The notes beneath the pieces were generated by a model. That model saw only the letters and a program-made list of their open reading frames with translations. It did no database searches and was not told where the DNA came from. From the NCBI GenBank assembly GCA_023091735.1, contig JALKBU010000072.1:1-64000 (forward strand): a DNA stretch of 64,000 nt, read 5' to 3'. The DNA is from Trichomonas tenax. Lineage: Eukaryota > Parabasalia > Trichomonadida > Trichomonadidae. Every line of letters starts with the position of its first letter. Within the stretch, counting starts at the first letter, position 1. The position numbers and the translations under genes are program-made. Shown here in pieces: positions 58,501-64,000 of this stretch.

Positions 58501-59156
58501 AAGTCAAATTGACAAACACATCAGGAATCAGATTCGAATACACATGGCAAGTTGAGGACTTCAAAGCTATCAGAACAGCTTCTCAAAATGTTCCATTTTC
58601 AGTTATTCCGTCAACAGGTTTCATCGATGCTGGATCTGCCACAACATTCTCTGTTAACTTTGAGCCTGAAGAAGTTGATGACTTTACAGCTAAACTCGTT
58701 TGCCAAATTCCATATCTCTCTCAGATGGAGCCTCCAGCAATTGTCGTTTCTGGCCTCTCAAGACGTCCACTCTGCCACTTCAATGTCGAGATGAGCGATT
58801 ATATCTCTGCAGGAAGAAGACACCCAGACTATACAGATGTTCTTCCTGAGGATATCAGAGTTGTTGAACTATTCTCAACTGGCATTGGAAAGCGCACCAC
58901 CAAGAAATTCGAAGTTATCAATCCAACAGCTTCTTCATACGAAGTCAATTGGTCCAAAGTTGGAGCACAGAATCCTAAAGACCCAATTGTTTGCGATACG
59001 CCAGCAGCCCTCGTTTCCAGCGGAAAGAGGTATATGGTTGCATTCTCTTATCTACCTACATCATCCAGAATTGTTGAATCACAATGGGACTTCCATATCC
59101 CAGAACATGGTGTCACAGTTCATTTCTTAATTGTCGGAAGAATTGTTCCAAAGTAA
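49542..59156 (+). CDS. HYDIN: HYDIN-like central-apparatus protein with ASH/MSP repeats and an adenylate-kinase-like insert
   Basis: The protein has 3204 aa in a single exon. ASH/MSP-type beta-sandwich units run along nearly the whole length; the start (LEPQFALFTPTHITAESKFT ... LHYQWRSFPTDEEELEAINN, WPGQFVNCIAYFHP) matches HYDIN, where H-Y-x-W-x-x-F-A/P-T-x-E-E-E is characteristic. From about residue 1427 a P-loop domain is inserted (VIVHGTSGSGRTTISNLVSK), as in HYDIN, followed by a charged stretch (ASQERRRKRHEAAAEKVALF; EEDYLKLNEEERQAVDKK) and an Arg/Ser/Lys-rich linker (~1650-1750). HYDIN sits on the C2 microtubule of the axonemal central pair and is needed for flagellar beating. It is shorter than the ~5100-aa vertebrate protein. 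In the P-loop, Arg replaces the usual Lys. Confidence 0.92.
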   Translation: MNAKGSLILEPQFALFTPTHITAESKFTFRIISTAKTQLHYQWRSFPTDEEELEAINNLDLQDSNDRNKARELVMFHSQVFRFENNENLIWPGQFVNCIAYFHPNLSVKHDDTAYLYVMETGERIPFRLQGTGLSPEAKFSVSSINVGHVTLDSVMEYEVFLENTGEVICNFSLTPKNVQNLLFEFTPSSGHIEIGEKVPIRIKFTANYVGQFTETFEFHIKGVSQNHPTIGLYGRVVGPTFSIDVARLDFGKVSYGFLYTKTFEILNKSEIPFDYSLALSHDGTFSRREFSISPQTGLIGKFSKQIVTIEFIPMKAHDYNLQLIFSIDKFGENMAKIPISAECVSPSVVLVKDVINLGNIFIGAEYRSKLQFKDDTDLPAKYEYIPATDLSMLQANITVSHPNGVINAHTTTDMDFVIVPKQLGPLDVVQHIRFFGSDNPLLPFSIKGTVTGPNIQFSQDNINFGKIQVLKDVSHQVVITNTSQISANFTASVECDSENFRIEPAEGYIQAGGQFPVNVIAQLDDTVEFKGKVVFRFENLNPLYINLKAIGSGSTIVPSIPMTSLDLGNIFTKVPNVKKFTLTNQGRRNQELRFSIQKPKLSSSDGVKFSCTITPEVQVLAPGQEVKFTLAVQSDKTISFTDGIMCHATVGKQRQEIFTLYLKGTFVKPFISFSKQVVTFTHVHDSEKEEELTGKEKSSKNITPPAELLPVLKNYFEIINSSKLALTVKTDCPMPFSISENTFVLEANQKKKLTVTFDPTFKEDYSCETVNKKLVFTYKEHPQVSSLNLQGTLIFPNIIFKPDKKIDFGILLYNTEQSKDVTMQNPTDLPVDFVWELFPDGNGVDVKNIFDIYPIRGHIEPRSTDTVHISFFSQMDSEGRSTTFQGRAVCHVIGGPDYTMKLVGASANIQYKLDPVEMNLGDIGYLDNINTSVTLTNCSDVPLNFAVKIPKGTAFTTFVVTPTEGTIQVNAFQKFNMIMTPGLPREFDETFFIRIGHFDEARVNIRVNCFIPQCKLSLPRHETDPLLMQYHQKFDSKKLSNVRRRDALVLTSTATPIEEEEEEDVVEKQPTDEDLAEIEKQLLIQKLTNKQMFDQSTLRRRRQKGEPVPVYEGYVASRFVLDMDKIVFGKKETYKFTITSMASSPISFELVTKEMIDSGFTIEPSSFKDVQPNTPIEVLVTFDIKKKSPDLNGDVEFTLPLLFNIDYAYIIFFKAKLQKPTLNLSRTHFDFGTTIVGQTYTMTLQLQNMNTVPVEFKFSDAQYSNVLQRSIAKDPGFISVFTASPSFGILPPVSFQNIDISFLPTQEKNYSMQFPIDIKYNNHTVFVTLKGQGVQLKVTFDPPELHLPPILPFSDPSQIQVKMVNPTGYPIEVIATQFDLQLLIEEESAKRNMTLDNSQTISESELLKQVPQQTTPQAPAVSKFSICVIVHGTSGSGRTTISNLVSKYLGNVPIISVKQLWQELLKQTDPAPLQADFVSTFSDRITQPDCANGFVIDGLDGLPENDELEQFYTHCLKTKNIWDDVLKNPFNQYQHQSLSAAEQALSYILAALDGHYVFMVALHATEDVLNERKEAMASQERRRKRHEAAAEKVALFKMSEEDYLKLNEEERQAVDKKRESYRRRILKQAIENDAEKGIVNADVDLMSSRRRSSSHRSSKDKGGDKKERRESSAKDKKEKSPIKDERRRHSKEKRSSSTKGDREEKESKESSSRREKDSKDPRRREKDSGLKSPKGENPDKKKIRSLKAMPSDPIQRDIIAFTFTLGTIVQRLKDGGEQFAAIDPHDIMKENTLPSAMASKQSFTPPEALGLASATPNSKASKSQFLDDNIAQPVMSSMNCILIESGANKPEEANNYIIEFIPQINQLKEKAFTRLIPAARITLPDPSTLMKATLSQMPKYFSIVVDEPFTPEQINTQHVMRPDSTTKSGRKSRTRRDRSNEPLFAEDYDLSKRTPVWKIDPNSSQVLTIQFDAQLAGTYKDNIIFQLINGRSDIAKLRVIGQCAYPDITRDLKLLFPKRVPRLDSKTEMAFVADQGQFYFGSLLVVKDRNPKAPPAYRQAITLTNPSLFPVDLSAFLMANPPKSPWVIEKPTLTIEPGQNAEFSFGIHPTQPDVYHNTVVFFIKDHPEPFTLPIGAEGCVPTIDINNVNLEFEKLLLNQTKTLTIEIKNPGKIPAAWRLKGQQQLGTNFTFNFTEGILNPRGSFTITVVFTSNKPLAVKKAIQIEVLDKDNSHVFSTKNINISAEAFDVNFDFQYPKGLDHLQFGMMKVSQQKSIAVTLKNKGKYPSFFKITVTGAKIQKLFTITPNEGTLNSADKPLSINFTFTSPRLVSYANSKGLALVITDSLTNTVTATLPLPFSAQTVYSSFVINPTGTIDFGALAANEQLTKQITIENNGSFPFEYDIQPKLEPVDPKEHQATKGKKKTAAKPATPARKVGRGKEKSVLCGNYIVVPSQQVIPPGQKVTIDIDFQSATDGTFDSTALISITDVDTTKTPGPIPILFHATVHTPAITTHDFEKIFVGTMLSLRCDISKNPQTAFLEDEQVLYFAARIIGQKTEVPMCLTNPLPIPCTVDLTLKPNAKGKAALQNFPFDINEKTVTIGPNGKYTVNVSFLPTLSEKFLATCEAVVRGNANGEGRMLKFGLEGTGTLPAITVVGEKDKPGKNGVIAINLGKTLIGFTKEKTICLANEGMIPAKLSISAKASPDFELNNVDSAQEFVLDPGHRFNLPVVYSPQKVRKGQFDINVSVIDNLKSNISLSITAEGFSEDVIFEGLQEDESDLYFRDNVVGRQQQATFVMHNVSQNHIKFNWPAHADFSFSPRVGHLRMGQRKTITVTFFTDKPVKHNGVKIACQWQKIDFVNPSAHDWDDSMKVIKFVTKGSLKQQDSQKELAAKQEASKAKSLKLPNGGKKPIHEQIEPLNIPDPTDNEIVKVVEIKPEPENTPQPVKCKDLVLRVFAISDFIKYHCDTQDISFSPTMMYQKRSYEVKLTNTSGIRFEYTWQVEDFKAIRTASQNVPFSVIPSTGFIDAGSATTFSVNFEPEEVDDFTAKLVCQIPYLSQMEPPAIVVSGLSRRPLCHFNVEMSDYISAGRRHPDYTDVLPEDIRVVELFSTGIGKRTTKKFEVINPTASSYEVNWSKVGAQNPKDPIVCDTPAALVSSGKRYMVAFSYLPTSSRIVESQWDFHIPEHGVTVHFLIVGRIVPK

Positions 59157-59303
59157 TTATGAGAATTTTTTTATAATTTATTATGTGTGTATAAAACTTT
59201 ATTTTGTATTTTTACTACCTGAAGAACTTTATATCTGATCTCTTCATGATCAAAAAAATGTCTTTGATGATAAGAAAAATGATAATAAACTATTTACTGT
59301 GAT

Positions 59304-59612
59304 TCATGCTTTTTTTTTTGATGACTTGGAAGAAGATGAGGAAGAGAATGAAGAAGATGACGATGTATGAATTGATGATGATGAATCCTCATCATCATTC
59401 TTTTGTGATTTCTGAGGTTGCTGAGGTGGTGGCTGTTGTGGTTGTGGAGGAATTTGTAGTGGTGCTGCATTTGAAAATGGCTGTTGATATGGTGATTGCT
59501 GAGGTTGATATAGACTTTGTGGAGTTTGATATTATTGCTGTTGATATCCTTGTGGAGGGGCATAACCATTAGGAGGTGGCTGATTGCCTTTTATTATTTG
59601 TAATATGTTATT
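59304..59612 (-). pseudogene. Pro/Gln-rich C-terminal fragment with a nonsense codon
   Basis: On the minus strand one frame reads GNQPPPNGYAPPQGYQQQ, a TAA (a one-base change from CAA), then YQTPQSLYQPQQSPYQQPFS, PPQPQQPPPQQPQKSQKNDD and a poly-Ser/Lys end (SSSSKSSKKKA) to a TGA at 59304. There is no ATG upstream before a stop. This looks like the tail of a disordered protein cut from its body. It converges on the HYDIN-like stop with ~148 bp between. Confidence 0.45.
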
Positions 59613-61371
59613 ATGTTGTTGGCATGTGATATATTTATAATAAATATTGCTATTTACTCAATAATAAGCTGATATCAAATTGTTAACGATAAATATGAAA
59701 CGATATCATATATGTTTAACACTACAACTATGTATGACATCGCATAAGAGTTATATTTGCCCATACATGTTTAATCTGGTTCTGACCCCCAGAGTTGATA
59801 CACTTCTGTGATATTCATTTGCAATTTGTAGCAATAATGATTTTTTATTGTAGAAAACATCATTGCATGTCATTGGTTGGCATGAAAATCACACTAAAAA
59901 GCTTAATTATATCTAGTGTCTGAATTGTCAAATATTTTTGTTTTACATGTCATATTGAAAGTTTACATGACAGTTTATAAAAAACATGTATTAATCGGTT
60001 TAAACCATAGAATATTAGTCATATATGATTGTTGATATATATTTCACAGTCTAATGATTTTATGCTAAAATTGAATTAGCATTCAATTTTTATAAAAATA
60101 TTTTTACATTTTAATTAGATGATTCTATGGTAACAATAGTATAGATATATAATTTCATATTTTTATTAGATTGAAAATTTTGAATTAATATTTAAATCAT
60201 ATTTTTTGTTTGCTGTCAGTTGAAAACTAGTGAATAATGTAGTATTTTTATATCACAAGAATATTATCACATCGAAAATCAAATTCATTTTCTATTACTA
60301 TTCAAAATATTTGTTTAGTACTCAAATATTGACTTTTGTTATGGCCTTTCAATTTGTTTGAATAACCTTCAGAATCAATTGAAAGATCTTTCAATCAATT
60401 GAGAACTTTGAGAGCTGGGCGTGTTTGACACCTACCACAGAAAAAATCGGACTCTCAGACTACAATGTTTTGATAGCAAAATTCCAATAATTTTTGTCTA
60501 AGGAGAACAGATTTAGCACATCGACGATAGTGAAAGCCACCATTAGTGAATCACGCTGTTAAACAGATATTTATAAAAATGTAACAAAACTGGCTTTTGT
60601 CATGATTTAAATAAATATAGCAAAATTAGAGTGCATTTTTATTATCATTGATATAAGCTGCAAACAAAGCTTGATTAACTGCTTTTCCCGTCATGAATTC
60701 ATTAGGTATTATATTCTTCAACAAAATTATCGTCATATTTTGTAGATTACATAGCAAGTAAATCGACAAATCTCAAGAATAATATCGGGTAAACTTTGAA
60801 TGAATAATATACATGTATATAGCAAAAACATCATTTGAACTTTGGAATATGTCAAATTTGATTTTACATGTCAAAATTAAATTTCGACCGTTAACACCTT
60901 TTTATCACACTCTAAGAAGGTAAATAGAATGTATAATCTATGTAGTCAGCAATTTTTATGATAAAGTTTGCCAAAATCTAATTTTTGAAATGTCAATATC
61001 TGATCTTTTCATTTACCGATAACATGATGTTTTGACCCCCTAGTCATCCTCACCCTAAGAAGTGGGAGGGAAAGTCGAACGTAAGCCAGGCATAAAAACA
61101 AATATTCGAAGAAATGAACTATTAGCAAATCGCAAAAACTCAACAAAATGTTACAAAATACAATTCATTCTAATCTCTACTAAAAATTACATATATATTA
61201 CAATTTTTCTATATTACTCACAGATAAAGAGATATTGTTCAAATAATGTTCATTATTTAGAAAAACAACAATTTCTCGAAATTTACTCGATTAATCTCCA
61301 ATTTTTATTTGGTAAAGCAGTTGCATATATACAACCCAGTTGATATCGAAAAGGTCCCGAGAAATCTAATT
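59613..61371. other. Non-coding stretch with recurrent motifs and a perfect palindrome
   Basis: TTTACATGTCA (59942-59952) and TTTACATGACA (59962-59972) stand 20 bp apart; ATGTCAAAT/TTTACATGTCA near 60849-60873 stand 19 bp apart. ATTGAAAGATCTTTCAAT (60378-60395) is a perfect 18-bp palindrome. No gene: the ORF at 61062 starts with GTG and lacks any family signal. Confidence 0.45.
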
Positions 61372-61531
61372 ATATAAACTGCTGTTCAAAATATGGGACT
61401 GAGAAAAAATTCTCTAGAGTTTGCACACTCTGTTGGCTCGGTCTTTGCCCCTTCTGGCGCAACATATACTTGACAGGGTAAGACACTCATCAAAATGGGG
61501 TCAGTCCCGTATTTTGAAATTTAGTTTATAA
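61372..61531. mobile_element. ~160-bp MITE-like element
   Basis: TTCAAAATATGGGACTGA (61385-61402) is mirrored by TCAGTCCCGTATTTTGAA (61501-61518) with one mismatch; partial pairing extends outward to TATAAACT/AGTTTATA. The ~98-bp core is GC-richer than its surroundings and has no ORF. Confidence 0.6.
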
Positions 61532-61641
61532 AGAATATCCTTTATATTTTTTGATATAACTATCCTCAAAACATTCTCTAAAGCCCAAATAACAAAAAAG
61601 TGAACAGATTAATAGAAAAAAAAATTACAATAAAAAAATCA

Positions 61642-64000
61642 ATGGATTTGCAATTTACAATAGCTATTTATGACCCAAAGGAGAAGATACAACACCCAAA
61701 AGGCTCAAAACTCTTCAAATTTCGTATAAATAGCTTTGTTACTCAGTTTTTGATATTTAAAGGGATCCTCGCTAAAGAAGATATTACAGAAAAAGCGGGA
61801 GCGATACCAAAAGAAATCATGAAACTGCAAAGCTTCCAATTTAATCAAGATGAGATATACTTAATACCTAAATTTACAGCGATAAACGGAAATAAATTCT
61901 TACAAACTTTTGGAGACTTGTACTACATCAATACTATAGTCACTGTATCTCCAAAGAGCGATTACGCTGCAGCGGCACTAAATATTTTGCGTACTCTCAA
62001 TGGTTTGAAATTCTTAAAACTTTATTCGCCAGAAGCCGTTAGATTTGCAAACTTATCAATCAACAATTACGGTAAAAAGTGCAAGATTAACAAAACAGGC
62101 CAATTTTACACATATTTCTTCGATGATGTTGAAACAGCGCAACAATTCGATCAGACGAATTTTGATATGATTAACGACACAGAATTAACAATATCTAAGT
62201 TCTTCAGAATTCCTGGTTATATATTGAACGTCCAAAAGTCACCAGCACGCACATATGGAATCAAAAACATACTTCGAGTTGAGAATTGCTTCTTAATTCC
62301 ACCGAACGAAGATGTATCGAAGGCAAAAGTTTACTCAGCAGCCGATATTACGTTAAATTCAAGCAGTATTCCACCATCGATGCCATCTGATGTTGTACGC
62401 CCAATTTACGAGTTCTGCGGCCCTGTTCTCTTCATTTCAAGCAGCCGTGCAGGTCACTCAGTAACATTTGGTACCGCTGATGGATATCTTCGCGCATGTG
62501 ATATTTATGGACAGAAACCGGACAAAACAACATCACCTCGACTATCTGAAAGCAGGCCGCCGAAATTAACGCCTCCTGGAGAAGGAAAACTTAGCGGAAA
62601 TAATTCAACGCCAGATTCGCCAATGGGAAAGTTCCCGCCCAATGGTTTGAACTTCGAGATGGGCTCGGAAGGCTCTAATCCAAAATTCAATCCAATCGAC
62701 TTTTCCAAGCCAAACACACCACCAGGAATGATTCCTCTTGGGGCGATGGAAAACAGTAATAAAGATCCACCTTTCAGTCCGATGAGAGGAGGCTTTGGTG
62801 CAATGAATGATGGGCCAATGAGAGGCGGATTTGGACCAATGAGTGATGATGGAAATAAATTTGGGTCTGCAAGAGGTGGATTCGGTCAACCAATCGATGA
62901 TAACAAGTCTGGACCTGTCAGAGGAAGCTTTGGACAGCCAATTGACGACTCAAATAAGTTCGGTCCAGTTCGTGGAGGCTTTGGACAGCCGATCGACGAG
63001 TCAAACAAGTTTGGACCCGTCAGAGGTGGATTTGGACAACCAATCGACGACTCAAACAAACTCAGTCCAATGAGTGGCGGATTTGGTCCAATGAACGATG
63101 AAGGAAACAAGTTTGGACCAATCCGTGGAGGATTTGGGCAGCCGATCGATGACAATAAGTTCGGTCCAGTGAGAGGAGGATTCGGTCAACCAATTGACGA
63201 CTCAAACAAATCCAGTGCAGTTCGTGGTGGTTTTGGACAACCAATCGATGACTCAAACAAGTTTGGACCTGCGAGAGGTGGATTCGGTCAACCAATTGAC
63301 GACAACAAGTTTGGTCCTGTTAGAGGAGGCTTTGGACAGCCGATTGATGATTCAAATAAATTCGGTCCAGTTCGCGGTGGCTTTGGACAGCCAATAGATG
63401 ACACAAACAAATTTGGTCCTGTCAGAGGTGGATTTGGACAACCAATTGATGATTCGAATAAATTTAGAGGCGGCTTCGGACCAGTCAGAGGAGGATTTGG
63501 AATCCCAATTGAAGAAGCAAATAAGCCAATTCCACTCAACGGAGGTTTCCAGAGCTTTCCAACGCCAGACAAAATACTTCCACCAAATGACGAACAGCCA
63601 CCACAAGAAGGACAGAAAGATGAAAAGGCAGAAGAGAGGCCAAAGGAAGATGATGATAAGAACAAACAAAGGCCAAATCCACTCGCTCAGAACATTGATC
63701 CAGAAATGGTCTTCAAAGAAGAGGATGAAAACCAAACGAACATCAGAATAACTGAAGCAGGAAGTGTTGGCAGTGTTGGTCTTCAACAACAGAAACTTTC
63801 AGCAACAGAGAAAACGCTACCATCAGACTTCAAACTTCCATTAAACGAAACGCCATTCGGTCAAGCACAGAATGTGATAGGACAGAACAGTTCAGGACCA
63901 CAGCAAAATATTCCAGTATTGAAAGGAGGTCCATTTGGTGAAAACTTTTCACCAAGACCAGGAATGGAACAGCCAAACGGCTTAATGACACCAAAAGTCT
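61642..64000 (+). CDS. Protein with ~16 tandem 17-residue Gly-Phe repeats, partial (runs off window)
   Basis: The ATG at 61642 opens 786 codons with no stop before the right edge. Residues 1 to ~280 look globular (MDLQFTIAIYDPKEKIQHPK; KLFKFRINSFVTQFLIFKGI; AALNILRTLNGLKFLKLYSP; FCGPVLFISSSRAGHSVTFG). About 290-375 is Pro/Ser/Gly-rich (PPKLTPPGEGKLSG). From about 375 to 625 a repeat GGFGQPIDDSNKFGPVR occurs about 16 times with few changes (variants GPMNDEGNK, short DDNK units). A charged segment (EERPKEDDDKNKQRPNP) and a Gln/Pro-rich part follow. No family recognised; the repeat resembles neither FG-nucleoporin nor ankyrin units exactly, but its GGFG spacing is reminiscent of phase-separating low-complexity regions. 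No initiator is evident. Confidence 0.8.
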   Translation, partial: MDLQFTIAIYDPKEKIQHPKGSKLFKFRINSFVTQFLIFKGILAKEDITEKAGAIPKEIMKLQSFQFNQDEIYLIPKFTAINGNKFLQTFGDLYYINTIVTVSPKSDYAAAALNILRTLNGLKFLKLYSPEAVRFANLSINNYGKKCKINKTGQFYTYFFDDVETAQQFDQTNFDMINDTELTISKFFRIPGYILNVQKSPARTYGIKNILRVENCFLIPPNEDVSKAKVYSAADITLNSSSIPPSMPSDVVRPIYEFCGPVLFISSSRAGHSVTFGTADGYLRACDIYGQKPDKTTSPRLSESRPPKLTPPGEGKLSGNNSTPDSPMGKFPPNGLNFEMGSEGSNPKFNPIDFSKPNTPPGMIPLGAMENSNKDPPFSPMRGGFGAMNDGPMRGGFGPMSDDGNKFGSARGGFGQPIDDNKSGPVRGSFGQPIDDSNKFGPVRGGFGQPIDESNKFGPVRGGFGQPIDDSNKLSPMSGGFGPMNDEGNKFGPIRGGFGQPIDDNKFGPVRGGFGQPIDDSNKSSAVRGGFGQPIDDSNKFGPARGGFGQPIDDNKFGPVRGGFGQPIDDSNKFGPVRGGFGQPIDDTNKFGPVRGGFGQPIDDSNKFRGGFGPVRGGFGIPIEEANKPIPLNGGFQSFPTPDKILPPNDEQPPQEGQKDEKAEERPKEDDDKNKQRPNPLAQNIDPEMVFKEEDENQTNIRITEAGSVGSVGLQQQKLSATEKTLPSDFKLPLNETPFGQAQNVIGQNSSGPQQNIPVLKGGPFGENFSPRPGMEQPNGLMTPKV

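Noticed and set aside
59306..59572. Plus-strand Met/Val-rich ORF after the HYDIN-like gene
   Set aside because: Its composition is the shadow of the Pro/Gln-rich minus-strand fragment.
61062..61343. 93-codon ORF
   Set aside because: It begins with GTG, has no family resemblance or initiator, and overlaps AT-rich non-coding DNA.
62780..63520. CRISPR-like tandem array
   Set aside because: The repeats are contiguous 51-bp coding units with no unique spacers; the genome is eukaryotic.
62505..63789. Several minus-strand ORFs with repeated CPNPPLTGPN-type sequence
   Set aside because: They are exact reverse-strand shadows of the 51-bp coding repeats of the plus-strand gene starting at 61642.

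Overview
The window looks like nuclear DNA of a trichomonad (Parabasalia), most likely Trichomonas vaginalis or a close relative. The coding regions are intronless, including one uninterrupted 9.6-kb gene. Intergenic DNA is very AT-rich. Several start codons lie about 11-17 nt behind a TCAYTWY-type initiator, and some stop codons overlap a TAAA poly(A)-type signal. Housekeeping genes (CCT3, eS26, proteasome alpha4) and ciliary genes (BBS5, HYDIN-like) are mixed with decayed surface-protein genes, ankyrin genes and mobile-element debris, which is typical of that genome.

Region 1 (1-3.5 kb) is mobile or decayed DNA: a 1-kb element with long terminal inverted repeats and a tyrosine-recombinase fragment. 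Region 2 (3.6-31.7 kb) is gene-dense. It holds an SMP-domain lipid-transfer-like protein, a bromodomain-NET protein, an ArfGAP, CCT3, two armadillo-like proteins, a GT-C-like multi-pass protein, a 1519-aa helical-repeat protein, ribosomal protein eS26, BBS5, an EGF-like single-pass surface protein, a ZnT6-like CDF protein, proteasome alpha4 and an NTF2-like protein. Small inverted-repeat elements and Pmp-like (right-handed beta-helix) pseudogenes sit between them. Region 3 (31.9-47 kb) is mostly broken: an ankyrin/DUF3447 pseudogene, probable Maverick/Polinton-type fragments, a Maverick-like/ankyrin chimera, a subtilisin pseudogene, Pmp remnants, an interleaved inverted-repeat structure and a small possible structured RNA. 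Region 4 (48-64 kb) is ciliary and structural: a coiled-coil gene divergent from a 3204-aa HYDIN-like gene, then a gene with 17-residue repeats that runs off the right edge.

The most unexpected signal is a recurrent intergenic motif, about (A/T)TTTGTCATGTAAA. It is often arranged with ~20-bp spacing (two helical turns) just upstream of otherwise unrelated genes: the GT-C-like, ZnT6-like and 42.3-kb genes, and others. I could not match it to a named regulatory element. It may be a factor-binding array or debris of one repeat family.

All calls rest on reading the sequence and on remembered family features; no search was run. Start codons were moved to internal ATGs where conserved N-termini or an initiator element supported that.
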